Below, in pieces: positions 1-8,036 of a stretch of DNA of 19,112 nt. The stretch spans positions 1 to 19,112 of the forward strand of contig JBOGXB010000041.1 of assembly GCA_050694215.1 (NCBI GenBank). Direction: 5' to 3'. A model generated the notes under the pieces. It did no database searches and was not told the origin of the DNA. It saw only the letters and a program-made list of their open reading frames with translations. Position 1 is the stretch's first letter. Each line of letters begins with the position of its first letter. This DNA comes from JBOGXB01 sp050694215 (lineage in GTDB: Bacteria; Actinomycetota; CADDZG01; WHSQ01). The position numbers and the translations under genes are program-made.

Positions 1-33
1 CGCCCGGCCGACCGCGGCCGAACGGCGTGCGCT

Positions 34-65
34 AAACCCTCCGACGACCGGGGGGTTTTTTGTTT
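34..65 (+). terminator. Rho-independent terminator-like hairpin, possible ilv attenuator
   Basis: A 9-bp stem pairs AAACCCTCC (34-42) with GGGGGGTTT (50-58), with one G-T wobble and a 7-nt loop. The T-run begins inside the 3' arm (56-61) and continues weakly to 65. It lies 85 nt upstream of the first gene of a branched-chain amino acid operon, the place where actinobacterial ilvB operons often carry an attenuator. Only 33 nt of upstream sequence is available, so neither a leader peptide nor an antiterminator can be seen. It could equally be the terminator of a gene to the left of the window. Confidence 0.6.
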
Positions 66-150
66 CCCACTTTCCCAGGAAAGAGGTGGTGCCAACTAAT
101 ACCCAAATGCAGGAGAAAGCCCAGGTCAGCCGGTTGAGAAGGAGGCAGAC

Positions 151-441
151 ATGAAGCTCGAGATCGAGAACGGCCGCCTCGTAGGCACGGCCGAGTGGCG
201 CGGCCCCGGTGACGTGCGCGTCGAGATGGAGGACCCCGAGGACCAAGCTTGGTTCGAGAAGTATTTCTCGACTGAGGACGCGTTCCTCAGCGGGCCGGTC
301 GAGTGCGCCGAGATGTCATCCGAGCGTCGCGACGAGTCCGAGCAGGCGTTTCAGAGGGCCGCATTCCAGCTCGTCGCGTACGAGTTCCACGTGCGGGATC
401 ACACCGGCAGGCCCGGGCGTGCGGCCGCGGGGGAAACGTGA
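151..441 (+). CDS. Small acidic protein of unknown function heading the ilv operon
   Basis: This 96-residue protein begins at ATG 151 behind a strong ribosome binding site (GGAGG, 141-145, 5 nt spacing), which supports it as a real gene. I do not recognise a family. The sequence is acidic and soluble, with no signal peptide or membrane segment and one cysteine. The N-terminal third alternates short hydrophobic and charged residues around a WRGPGD stretch and looks beta-rich. The middle (residues 50-80) is likely helical, with ERRDESEQAF, and the last 15 residues are Gly/Ala/Arg-rich and probably disordered. It sits between the terminator-like hairpin and ilvB with a 34-nt gap, so it is probably cotranscribed with the ilv genes. 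A role in branched-chain synthesis would be a guess. Confidence 0.6.
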   Translation: MKLEIENGRLVGTAEWRGPGDVRVEMEDPEDQAWFEKYFSTEDAFLSGPVECAEMSSERRDESEQAFQRAAFQLVAYEFHVRDHTGRPGRAAAGET

Positions 442-475
442 TGACGAGGATCCGAACCCGCGTGCGGAGGCCGAG

Positions 476-2275
476 ATGACCTTCACCGGAGCGCGATCTC
501 TGATTCGCTCGCTCGAGAACGCCGGTGTGGAGGTGATCTTCGGGATCCCGGGTGGCGCCATCCTTCCCGCCTACGACCCCCTGCTGGAGTCGCCCGTCCG
601 GCACGTCCTCATGAGGCACGAGCAGGGCGCCGGTCATGCTGCGGAGGGCTACGCGCAGGTGACCGGGAAGGCCGGCGTGTGCATGGCGACTTCGGGGCCC
701 GGGGCCACGAACCTGGTGACTCCGATAACGGATGCCTTCATGGACAGCATCCCGCTCGTCGCTATCACAGGCCAGGTGCCACGCGCAGTCATCGGAAACG
801 ACGCGTTCCAGGAGGCCGACATCACCGGTATCACGATGCCGGTCACCAAGCACAGCTACAAGGTGATGGACCCCGAAGAGATCCCGACGGTGATCGCAGA
901 GGCGTTCCATATCGCGACCACGGGGCGACCCGGCCCCGTGCTCGTCGACATCCCCAAGGACGTCCTGCAGGCACCGACCGGTTTCGCATGGCCCGATTCC
1001 GTCGAGCTTCCGGGCTACCGTCCCACGACGCGACCGAATCGCCGTCAGGTCAAGGCGGCCGCAGAGCTCATCCGGCGCGCGGACCGTCCTGTCTTTTACG
1101 TCGGCGGTGGTGTTCTCAAGAGCCGTGCCGCGCACGAGCTGCTGGCGCTTGTCGAGGGGGTCGGCGCACCGGTCGTCACGACACTGATGGCGCGCGGCGC
1201 GTTCCCCGACGATCACCCTCTCTGCCTCGGCATGCCGGGGATGCATGGCTCCTATGCGGCCGTTACCGCAATGCAACGATCCGATCTGTTGATCGCGCTG
1301 GGCACGCGCTTCGACGATCGCGTCACTGGAAGGCTGGACTCCTTCGCTCCCGGGGCGAGGATCATCCATGTGGACGCCGACCCCGCGGAGATAGGCAAGA
1401 ACCGGGTAGCGGATGTCCCGATCGTGGGGGATGCGAAGCAGGTGATGGCCGAGCTGGACAAGGCGGTCGCGCGCGAGCTCGCCGCCCACGGGCGTCCCGA
1501 CACTTCCGGATGGCTCACCGAGGTCGAAGCCATGCGAACGCGCTACCCCCTTCATTACGACCAGCCCGCAGACGGTCCCGTCAAGCCTCAGCTCGTGATC
1601 GACCGGTTCGACGAAGCCCTCTCCGGCGACGGGATCGTCGTGACGGGTGTGGGTCAGCATCAGATGTGGGCGTCGCAGCGGATGCGGTGCCGAGTGCCGC
1701 ACTCCTTCGTCACCTCCGGGGGGCTCGGGACGATGGGCTTTGCCGTTCCGGCCGCCCTGGGAGCCAAGGTTGGGCGTCCCGATCGCCGGGTGGTGGCGAT
1801 CGACGGGGACGGGTGCTTCCAGATGACGGCTCAGGAGCTCGCCACGGCCGCGGTCGAGCGGATCCCCTTCGTCGTGGCGATCCTCAACAACTCCTCGCTG
1901 GGGATGGTGCGGCAGTGGCAGGAGCTCTTCTACGACTCCCGCCAGTCGGAGGTCTATCTGCCCCCCGACGTTCCCGACTACGTCAAGCTCGCAGAGGCCT
2001 ACGGGGCGGTTGGACTGCGCGCCGACTCGATGGACGAGATCGACACGGTCATCGACAAGGCGCTCGGAGTCGACGACCGTCCGAGCGTCATCGACTTCAG
2101 GGTCGATCCCACGGAGATGTGCTTCCCGATGATCCCGGCGGGGGCGTCGAACGACGACATCATCGTTGGGCCGGTCCCGGCCCCCTCGCCCGAGAATCGC
2201 GCTGTCGCGACGCCCGAGGAGGGCAGCGACTTCGCGATGGGAGGCCTCGCCGGTGAGGAGGCGGTGGGCGCGTGA
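476..2275 (+). CDS. ilvB: Acetolactate (acetohydroxyacid) synthase, large catalytic subunit
   Basis: This is the ThDP-dependent cytoplasmic enzyme that condenses two pyruvates to acetolactate, or pyruvate with 2-oxobutyrate to acetohydroxybutyrate, the first common step of valine, leucine and isoleucine synthesis. The 599 residues are of normal length. The N-terminal PYR domain carries the catalytic glutamate in RHEQGAGHAAEGYA (Glu about 49), followed by SGPGATNL. A central DHS/FAD-binding domain follows. The C-terminal PP domain has the ThDP/Mg motif GDGCF (from about 444) through ILNNSSLGMVRQWQ. I chose ATG 476 because GGAGG (466-470) lies 5 nt upstream and the protein family starts here. 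The frame is open further upstream, but it then overlaps the preceding gene. The stop overlaps the ilvN start (GTGA), as expected for the two subunits of one enzyme. Confidence 0.97.
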   Translation: MTFTGARSLIRSLENAGVEVIFGIPGGAILPAYDPLLESPVRHVLMRHEQGAGHAAEGYAQVTGKAGVCMATSGPGATNLVTPITDAFMDSIPLVAITGQVPRAVIGNDAFQEADITGITMPVTKHSYKVMDPEEIPTVIAEAFHIATTGRPGPVLVDIPKDVLQAPTGFAWPDSVELPGYRPTTRPNRRQVKAAAELIRRADRPVFYVGGGVLKSRAAHELLALVEGVGAPVVTTLMARGAFPDDHPLCLGMPGMHGSYAAVTAMQRSDLLIALGTRFDDRVTGRLDSFAPGARIIHVDADPAEIGKNRVADVPIVGDAKQVMAELDKAVARELAAHGRPDTSGWLTEVEAMRTRYPLHYDQPADGPVKPQLVIDRFDEALSGDGIVVTGVGQHQMWASQRMRCRVPHSFVTSGGLGTMGFAVPAALGAKVGRPDRRVVAIDGDGCFQMTAQELATAAVERIPFVVAILNNSSLGMVRQWQELFYDSRQSEVYLPPDVPDYVKLAEAYGAVGLRADSMDEIDTVIDKALGVDDRPSVIDFRVDPTEMCFPMIPAGASNDDIIVGPVPAPSPENRAVATPEEGSDFAMGGLAGEEAVGA

Positions 2276-2805
2276 GCAGTCACACGATCTCGGTCCTGGT
2301 GGAGAACAAGCCCGGCGTCCTGGCGCGTATCTCGGGCTTGTTCGCTCGCCGCGGTTTCAACATCGATTCGCTCGCAGTGGGAGAGACCGAGGACCCGACG
2401 GTCTCCCGAATGACGATCGCCGTCAGGGTCGACGACAAGCCGCTCGAGCAGATGACGAAACAGCTACACAAGTTGATCAACGTCCTCCGCATCGCGGAGC
2501 TGCCTCCCGACGCTTCTGTGGAGCGCGAGCTTGCACTCATCAAGGTTGGCGTGGATGCGGACAGGCGAGCCGAGGTCATCGAGGTCGTCGAGATCTTCCG
2601 AGCGAGGGTGGTGGACGTCGATCCCGCCGCACTGATGGTGGAGGTGACCGGCCCGCCCGAGAAGGTGCACGCGCTCGAGGACCTGCTCCGCGAATACGGG
2701 ATCGTCGAGCTGGCCCGCACCGGACGCATCGCCCTTGCCCGCGGAGCTCGAGGGCTGAAGGCCCCCTCGCTAAGTCCGGTCTCGCTCGTTTCGAAAGGCG
2801 CTTAA
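2272..2805 (+). CDS. ilvN: Acetolactate synthase, small regulatory subunit
   Basis: This is the regulatory partner of IlvB; in the family it activates the catalytic subunit and confers feedback inhibition by branched-chain amino acids, usually valine. The 177 residues hold an N-terminal ACT domain (about 1-75), opening with the typical HTISVLVENKPGVLARISGLF and continuing through RGFNIDSLAVG. The C-terminal ALS small-subunit domain (about 85-160) contains ELALIKV and the late EYGIVELARTGRIAL. The last 20 or so residues are a slightly extended tail. It starts at GTG 2272, sharing 4 nt with the ilvB stop; GAGGAGG (2255-2261) is the binding site 10 nt upstream. The same gene is called ilvH in enteric bacteria. 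Confidence 0.96.
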   Translation: MSSHTISVLVENKPGVLARISGLFARRGFNIDSLAVGETEDPTVSRMTIAVRVDDKPLEQMTKQLHKLINVLRIAELPPDASVERELALIKVGVDADRRAEVIEVVEIFRARVVDVDPAALMVEVTGPPEKVHALEDLLREYGIVELARTGRIALARGARGLKAPSLSPVSLVSKGA

Positions 2806-2815
2806 GGAGGAGAAC

Positions 2816-3808
2816 ATGACAGCAAAGATCTATTACGAGGACAATGCTTCATTCGATGTCCTGAGCGGACACAGGATCGTTGTCGTGGGCTATGGGTCGC
2901 AGGGCCGTGCCCACGCTCTCAACCTCAGGGACTCGGGTCTCGAGGTTTGCGTCGCGTTGCGCAAGGACTCGCCGACGTGGGATCGCGCCTCCTCGGAGGG
3001 GATCGAGGTCAGGCCGCTGCACGAGGCCCTCCCGGAAGCCGATCTGGTGGCGATGCTCGTCCCCGATCAGCATCAAGCGGCCGTGTACCGCGAGGTGGTG
3101 GAGCCCAACCTGGATCCGGATGCGGCGCTGTTGTTCGCGCACGGGTTCAACGTCCATTTCGGGCAGGTGCGCGCCCCCGCGGACAACGACGTGATCATGG
3201 TCGCGCCGAAGGCGCCGGGGCTCTTGGTTCGCAGGACCTTCGAGCAGGGCAGCGGAACGCCGGCGCTGGTTGCGGTCCATCAAGACGCAACGGGAGCGGC
3301 TCTCGATAGGGCCCTCGCATACGCGAAGGGAATCGGTTGCACGCGGGCAGGTGTCATCGAGACCACGTTTGCGGAGGAGACCGAGACGGATCTGTTCGGT
3401 GAGCAGGCGGTGCTGTGTGGCGGCACCTCACGACTGATCCAGGCCGGCTTCGAGACACTCGTGGGGGCCGGGTACCAACCCGAGATCGCGTACTTCGAGT
3501 GTCTTCACGAGCTCAAGCTGATCGTGGACCTCCTCTACGAGGGAGGCTTCACGAAAATGCGCCAGGCCGTCTCCGACACGGCGGAATATGGCGACCTCAC
3601 GCGCGGCCGGAAGGTGATCGACGACGGCGTGGAGGCGTCGATGCAACAGATCCTCGAGGACGTCCGCTCCGGCAGATTCGCGCGCGAATGGGTGCTCGAG
3701 AACGAGGCCGGCACCCCCGTGCTCTCGGCCGAGCGACGCCGTCAGGCAAGTCTTCAGATCGAAGACGTAGGCGCGCGGCTAAGGGAGATGATGTCGTGGG
3801 TGGAGTAG
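2816..3808 (+). CDS. ilvC: Ketol-acid reductoisomerase, class I
   Basis: This enzyme catalyses the Mg-dependent alkyl migration and NAD(P)H reduction of acetolactate or acetohydroxybutyrate to the dihydroxy acid, step two of the branched-chain pathway. The 330 residues match the short class I form. The Rossmann domain has GYGSQGRAHALNLRDSG near residue 26. The cofactor loop ALRKDSPTWDRAS retains Arg and Ser positions that usually favour NADPH. The C-terminal knotted helical domain contains TTFAEETETDLFGEQ, whose acidic residues bind magnesium, and a conserved CLHELKLIVDLLYEGG. The ribosome binding site AAGGAGG (2804-2810) overlaps the stop codon of ilvN, leaving a 10-nt gap. The 3' end overlaps leuA by 13 nt. 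Confidence 0.97.
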   Translation: MTAKIYYEDNASFDVLSGHRIVVVGYGSQGRAHALNLRDSGLEVCVALRKDSPTWDRASSEGIEVRPLHEALPEADLVAMLVPDQHQAAVYREVVEPNLDPDAALLFAHGFNVHFGQVRAPADNDVIMVAPKAPGLLVRRTFEQGSGTPALVAVHQDATGAALDRALAYAKGIGCTRAGVIETTFAEETETDLFGEQAVLCGGTSRLIQAGFETLVGAGYQPEIAYFECLHELKLIVDLLYEGGFTKMRQAVSDTAEYGDLTRGRKVIDDGVEASMQQILEDVRSGRFAREWVLENEAGTPVLSAERRRQASLQIEDVGARLREMMSWVE

Positions 3809-5349
3809 CGGCTCGCATCCGTATCTTCGACACGACGCTGCGGGACGGTGAGCAATCGCCGGGCATCGCGCTCAACCTGAAGGAGAAGGTCGAGATCGCC
3901 GAGCAGCTCTCCCGGCTGGGCGTCGACGTGATCGAGGCAGGTTTCCCCATTGCATCCGAGGGAGAGTCCGAAGCCGTCCGGGCGATCGCTCGGGCCGTGA
4001 GGGATCCGATTATCGCGGCGCTGGCGCGCGTGGATGCGGGAGACATCGACCGTGCGGCTGAGGCCGTGTCGCCGGCAGCACGTCCCCGCATCCACACCTT
4101 CATCGCAACCAGCGAGATCCACATGCGTCACAAGCTCCAGATGTCGCCGGCGGAGGTCGTAGTCGCGGCCCGCAGTGGCGTCGAGCGGGCGCGCCGTCAT
4201 GTGGCCGATGTGGAATTCTCGTGCGAGGACGCGACCCGTTCGGACCCGTCGTTCCTGGTCGATGTCTACCGCGCCGCTGCGGACGCCGGAGCAACGACGC
4301 TGAATCTTCCAGACACGGTCGGTTACGCGTTACCCGAGGAGTTCGCAGCACTCTTGCGGCACCTGACCGAAGAGGTGAACCGGGAGGTGACGTGGAGCGT
4401 CCACACGCACGACGACTTAGGTCTTGCCGTCGCGAATGCTCTTGCGGGGATCCAGGCCGGGGCAGGGCAGGTCGAGGTCGCGGTCAACGGGATCGGGGAG
4501 CGGGCCGGCAACTGCTCGCTCGAGGAGATCGTAATGGCCCTTCGCACAAGGACGTCAACCAATGGGGTGGACACCTCTGTCGAGACGACCGAGATAGCGC
4601 GAACGTCCCGGCTGGTGTCGATGCTCACGGGTTACACAGTGCCGCCCAACAAGGCGGTCGTCGGGGCGAACGCGTTCGCTCACGAGGCGGGCATCCACCA
4701 ACACGGCGTGATGACCGAGCGGACGACCTACGAGATCATGGACCCGGCCGACGTCGGGCTGGAGGGATCGCGCATCGTGCTCGGCAAGCACTCCGGCCGC
4801 CATGCCTTCACGAGAGCGCTGGAGGAACTCGGCCTCTCGCTGGGTCCGGACGACGTCCAGCGCGCGTTCGTCCGCTTCAAGGACCTGGCCGACCGCAAGA
4901 TCAGGATCACCGATGCCGACCTCGAGGCCATCGTGGTCGACGAGATCGCCTCCGGGGACGATGAATACGAGCTGATGGGGATCCAGGTGGCAGGAGGGAC
5001 ACATCTCTCGCCGACCGCGACCGTAAGGCTTCGTCGCGGAGACGACGTCGTCGACGAATCGGCGATCGGCGACGGAATGATCGACGCGGCGTGCGGTGCG
5101 ATCCAGAGGGCTACGGGCGTCGCCGCACGCCTCGAATCGTTCAATGTCTCCAGCGTCACCGAGGGGATCGATGCTCTCGGGGACGTGACGGTCGTCCTGG
5201 CCGTGGGCGATGGATCCCCACAACGGCCCGTGCGTAAGGCGGCCGGTCACGGGGTGTCGACCGACGTCGTGGAGGCGTCGGCACGCGCCTACCTCGGCGC
5301 GGTCAACAAGCTGGTCCGACTCACCACCCGGCACCCGGTCGCGACATGA
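3796..5349 (+). CDS. leuA: 2-Isopropylmalate synthase
   Basis: It condenses 2-oxoisovalerate with acetyl-CoA, the committed step of leucine synthesis. The 517 residues include a full HMGL-like TIM barrel with RIFDTTLRDGEQSPG near the N-terminus, the metal-binding SVHTHDDLGLAVANAL, and VNGIGERAGNCSLEE. An accessory linker domain contains NAFAHEAGIHQHG, and a complete C-terminal LeuA regulatory domain covers about 390-510. The start GTG 3796 lies inside the end of ilvC, 8 nt behind AAGGGAG (3781-3787); no in-frame ATG precedes the conserved barrel start, so the 13-nt overlap is likely real. The barrel and length fit bacterial LeuA better than citramalate synthase. A second, free-standing copy of the regulatory domain is encoded at 8033-8452. 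Confidence 0.94.
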   Translation: MGGVAARIRIFDTTLRDGEQSPGIALNLKEKVEIAEQLSRLGVDVIEAGFPIASEGESEAVRAIARAVRDPIIAALARVDAGDIDRAAEAVSPAARPRIHTFIATSEIHMRHKLQMSPAEVVVAARSGVERARRHVADVEFSCEDATRSDPSFLVDVYRAAADAGATTLNLPDTVGYALPEEFAALLRHLTEEVNREVTWSVHTHDDLGLAVANALAGIQAGAGQVEVAVNGIGERAGNCSLEEIVMALRTRTSTNGVDTSVETTEIARTSRLVSMLTGYTVPPNKAVVGANAFAHEAGIHQHGVMTERTTYEIMDPADVGLEGSRIVLGKHSGRHAFTRALEELGLSLGPDDVQRAFVRFKDLADRKIRITDADLEAIVVDEIASGDDEYELMGIQVAGGTHLSPTATVRLRRGDDVVDESAIGDGMIDAACGAIQRATGVAARLESFNVSSVTEGIDALGDVTVVLAVGDGSPQRPVRKAAGHGVSTDVVEASARAYLGAVNKLVRLTTRHPVAT

Positions 5350-6677
5350 CGGCTCAGACGATCACACAGAAGATCCTCGCCGCGCATGCGGGACGCGACG
5401 AGGTCGCGCCGGGCGAGATCATCATGTGCCGCGTGGACCTCACCATGGCGAACGACATAACGGCGCCTCCCGCGATCGATGCCTTCGCGTCCATGGGGAC
5501 GCCTGCGGTGTGGGATCGACGGCGTGTCGCTCTGGTCGCGTCGCACTTCGTCCCCGCAAAGGACATCTCGACCGCGAACCTCATGACGCGGATGCGGGCT
5601 TTCGCTCTCGAGCAAGAGATCGAGCACTTCTTCGAGATCGGGCGAGGAGGGATCGAGCACATCCTCCTGCCCGAGGAGGCCCTGGTCCTTCCCGGAGACG
5701 TCGTGATCGGTGCGGATTCGCATTCCTGCACCTACGGCGCGTTGGGCTGCTTCGCCACCGGCGTCGGATCCACCGACGTCGCCGGCGTCTGGGCTCTGGG
5801 GGAGATATGGCTGCGCGTACCGGAGTCGATGAAGATCGTCTACGAGGGACGCCCCGGTCCATGGGTCGTGGGCAAGGACCTGATCCTGTCGGTGATCGCT
5901 CGCATCGGCGACGACGGCGCGGCCTACATGGCCATGGAGCACACGGGTCCGGGGCTCGAGCATCTGTCGATGGAATCTCGCTTGACCCTCACGAACATGG
6001 CCATCGAGGCAGGGGCAAAGTCGGCCCTTATCCCCCCCGACGAGGAGACGCTCGCCTACGTTCGGCAGAGGCAGCAGGCGACCGGCCGAGCTCGGAGCTT
6101 CGAGGTCTTCCGATCGGACGACGACGCCGAGTACGCGACGACGCTCACGGTCGATATGGCCTCGGTCGAGCCGATGGTGGCGAGACCGTCGCTGCCGTCT
6201 CGATCGGTTCCGGTCACGGAGATCGCGCCGATCAGGGTGGACCAGGTGTTCGTCGGCTCTTGTACAAACGCACGCATCGAAGACCTGAGGATCGCAGCGC
6301 ATGTCCTCGGCGACCACCGATTTGCTCCCGGCGTGAGGGTGCTCGTGATTCCCGCGACCCAGCGCGTATGGAAGCAGGCCAACGAGGAGGGCCTGCTCGG
6401 CCGGTTTGCGGATGCCGGAGCATCCGTGTCCACGCCGACGTGCGGAGCCTGTCTCGGCGGCCATATGGGTGTGCTCGGTCCCGGTGAGGTGTGCGTGTCC
6501 ACGTCCAACCGCAACTACACCGGACGGATGGGCGACCCGACCGCGTCCGTCTATCTGTCCAACCCCGCAGTCGCGATGGCGGCTGCGGTTGCGGGAGAGA
6601 TTGTTCACCCCCACGAAGTGTGCGCCGAGCCTCCGTCGGCTCACGAGGGGCGATCGATGGAGGCCGTTGGTGGGTAG
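5346..6677 (+). CDS. leuC: 3-Isopropylmalate dehydratase large subunit, short (LeuC2-like) form
   Basis: With LeuD this aconitase-family enzyme isomerises 2-isopropylmalate to 3-isopropylmalate using a [4Fe-4S] cluster. The 443 residues are shorter than the roughly 465 of the enterobacterial form and match the LeuC2/homoaconitase-like group found in archaea and many bacteria. The substrate-binding region is visible in GADSHSCTYGALGCFATGVG. Cluster ligands are present as GSCTNARIEDL (about 299-309) and TPTCGACLGG (about 359-368). The start overlaps the leuA stop in an ATGA, and no ribosome binding site is seen, so translation probably depends on coupling with leuA. Homoaconitase or methylthioalkylmalate substrates cannot be excluded by sequence, but the operon argues for leucine. 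Confidence 0.94.
   Translation: MTAQTITQKILAAHAGRDEVAPGEIIMCRVDLTMANDITAPPAIDAFASMGTPAVWDRRRVALVASHFVPAKDISTANLMTRMRAFALEQEIEHFFEIGRGGIEHILLPEEALVLPGDVVIGADSHSCTYGALGCFATGVGSTDVAGVWALGEIWLRVPESMKIVYEGRPGPWVVGKDLILSVIARIGDDGAAYMAMEHTGPGLEHLSMESRLTLTNMAIEAGAKSALIPPDEETLAYVRQRQQATGRARSFEVFRSDDDAEYATTLTVDMASVEPMVARPSLPSRSVPVTEIAPIRVDQVFVGSCTNARIEDLRIAAHVLGDHRFAPGVRVLVIPATQRVWKQANEEGLLGRFADAGASVSTPTCGACLGGHMGVLGPGEVCVSTSNRNYTGRMGDPTASVYLSNPAVAMAAAVAGEIVHPHEVCAEPPSAHEGRSMEAVGG
6659..6663 (+). promoter_or_regulatory. Ribosome binding site that fixes the leuD start
   Basis: GGAGG lies within the last codons of leuC, 6 nt before GTG 6670. A TTG at 6667 would have only 3 nt of spacing, so GTG 6670 is the better leuD start. 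Confidence 0.6.
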
Positions 6678-7161
6678 GGCATGGCGCTATGGCGACGACG
6701 TCGACACCGACGCGATCATTCCCGCCCGTTACCTCACTGCCACCGACGAGAGGGAGCTGGGCCTCCACGCTTTCGAAGGGCTCGACCCGGGATTCGCAGA
6801 CGGCGTCAGTCACGGTGACGTCGTTGTCGCAGGAGACAACTTCGGATGTGGTTCGAGCCGTGAGCACGCCCCGATGGCGCTCAAGGGTGCAGGGGTTTCC
6901 ACGGTCGTCGCGTCCTCGTTTGCGCGCATCTTCTTCCGCAACGCGATCAACACCGGGTTGCCCGTCCTCGTCTGTCCGGAAGCAGTGGCCGCTACCGAGA
7001 CGGGAGACGACCTCGAGATCGATGTCTCCTCCGGCTCGGTCTCCAACGCAACAAAGGGGCTCCGGTTCGTTGGCAGTCCTCATCCCGCGTTCGTCCTCGA
7101 GATCATCCAGCGGGGAGGGCTCGTTCCATGGGTTCGTGAGCGCCTCGGGGTTCGGCCATGA
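6670..7161 (+). CDS. leuD: 3-Isopropylmalate dehydratase small subunit
   Basis: This is the swivel-domain partner of LeuC in the isopropylmalate isomerase. The 163 residues match the short LeuD2 type that pairs with the short LeuC upstream. Visible family motifs are RYGDDVDTDAIIPARYL at the N-terminus, GDNFGCGSSREHAP in the substrate-recognition loop, and SSFARIFFRNAINTGLPVL. The reading frame is open a long way upstream inside leuC, but homology begins only at about 6675. GTG 6670 gives an 8-nt overlap with leuC and a good ribosome binding site. The stop overlaps leuB in an ATGA. Confidence 0.94.
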   Translation: MGRAWRYGDDVDTDAIIPARYLTATDERELGLHAFEGLDPGFADGVSHGDVVVAGDNFGCGSSREHAPMALKGAGVSTVVASSFARIFFRNAINTGLPVLVCPEAVAATETGDDLEIDVSSGSVSNATKGLRFVGSPHPAFVLEIIQRGGLVPWVRERLGVRP

Positions 7162-8036
7162 GATCGCGCGTGGCGGTGATTGCTGGGGACGGGATAGGAC
7201 CGGAGGTCGTCGGACGGGCGTTGGAGGAGTGCGCTGTGGACCTCGACCTCGTTTGGATCGACGCCGGCGCCGAGCGTTATCTGGACACCGGCGTGCTGCT
7301 GAGAGACGACGATGTCCGGCGGGTCGCCGACTGCGACGCGCTTTTGTTTGGGGCCGTCGGTGATGAGCGCGTGCCCGACGGCGTGCTAGAGCGCGGGATC
7401 CTCCTTCGCCTTCGCAAGGAGTTGGACCTGTACGTGAACCTCCGGCCTTTTCCCGAGATCGGTGTCGCGATCGTGCGAGAAAACACGGAGGGTCTCTACG
7501 CCGGCGCGAGCGAGCGCCGCGGAGACCTGGCTACCGAGATGAGCATCAACACGCGCGCCGGGATCGAACGTTGCGCTCGCTACGCGTTCGAGCTCGCCGA
7601 GCGCCGCAGCAAACGATTGACGTGGGTCCACAAGACCAACGTCCTCGTCGCGGCAGGATCGCTGTGGCGAGAGGTGGTAACTACGATTGGAGCGGACCAT
7701 CCCGCTGTCGAGCTGCGCTACGAGCACGCGGACGCCGCGGCGTATCACATCGCCACGGATCCCACGACGTTCGACGTGCTCCTGACCGACAATCTGTTTG
7801 GGGACCTGCTCTCCGATGTGGCCGCAGCGTGTAGCGGAGGTCTCGGCCGCGCCGCGAGCGCCAACCTCCATCCCGACAAAGCCACGCGCCGCCATCGCTG
7901 CGTGGGTCTGTTCGAGCCGGTACACGGGTCGGCTCCCGACATCGCCGGAACCGGACGGGCGGACTCGACCGCAGCGAGACGCGCGCTCGAGATGGCCCTG
8001 AACGAGCTCGGGCAGAAGGTGGAGGTGGAAGCGTGA
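7158..8036 (+). CDS. leuB: 3-Isopropylmalate dehydrogenase, unusually compact
   Basis: It oxidatively decarboxylates 3-isopropylmalate to 2-oxoisocaproate with NAD. Family signatures are intact: IAGDGIGPEV at the N-terminus, the substrate arginines in LLRLRKELDLYVNLRP, RENTEGLYAG, the catalytic lysine in VHKTNVL, the metal aspartates in TDNLFGDLLSD, and the NAD loop FEPVHGSAPDIAG. At 292 residues it is well below the usual 335-360. About 15-20 residues are missing between NLRP and the RENTEG strand, and the C-terminal 40 or so residues after ADSTAA are replaced by a short tail. No frameshift explains this, because the next gene starts immediately in a GTGA overlap. The RENTEG variant also occurs in isocitrate and homoisocitrate dehydrogenases, but the context points to leucine. 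Confidence 0.88.
   Translation: MRSRVAVIAGDGIGPEVVGRALEECAVDLDLVWIDAGAERYLDTGVLLRDDDVRRVADCDALLFGAVGDERVPDGVLERGILLRLRKELDLYVNLRPFPEIGVAIVRENTEGLYAGASERRGDLATEMSINTRAGIERCARYAFELAERRSKRLTWVHKTNVLVAAGSLWREVVTTIGADHPAVELRYEHADAAAYHIATDPTTFDVLLTDNLFGDLLSDVAAACSGGLGRAASANLHPDKATRRHRCVGLFEPVHGSAPDIAGTGRADSTAARRALEMALNELGQKVEVEA

Noticed and set aside
66..150. A riboswitch in the leader before the first gene
   Set aside because: I compared it with what I know of cobalamin, c-di-AMP and c-di-GMP riboswitches and found no consistent core; single short matches such as GCCAACT are not enough.
287..1702. Long minus-strand open frame opposite ilvB, and similar long antisense or alternative frames elsewhere (679-2256 +, 5289-6644 -, 4555-5334 -)
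   Set aside because: They lie over well-identified genes in high-GC DNA, where stop codons are rare in alternative frames, and their translations are Arg/Ala/Gly/Pro/His-rich with no recognisable motif.
7440..8036. Frameshift as the cause of the short LeuB
   Set aside because: The missing C-terminal sequence is not found in another frame downstream, because the next gene overlaps the stop, and conserved motifs on both sides of the internal gap are in the same frame.
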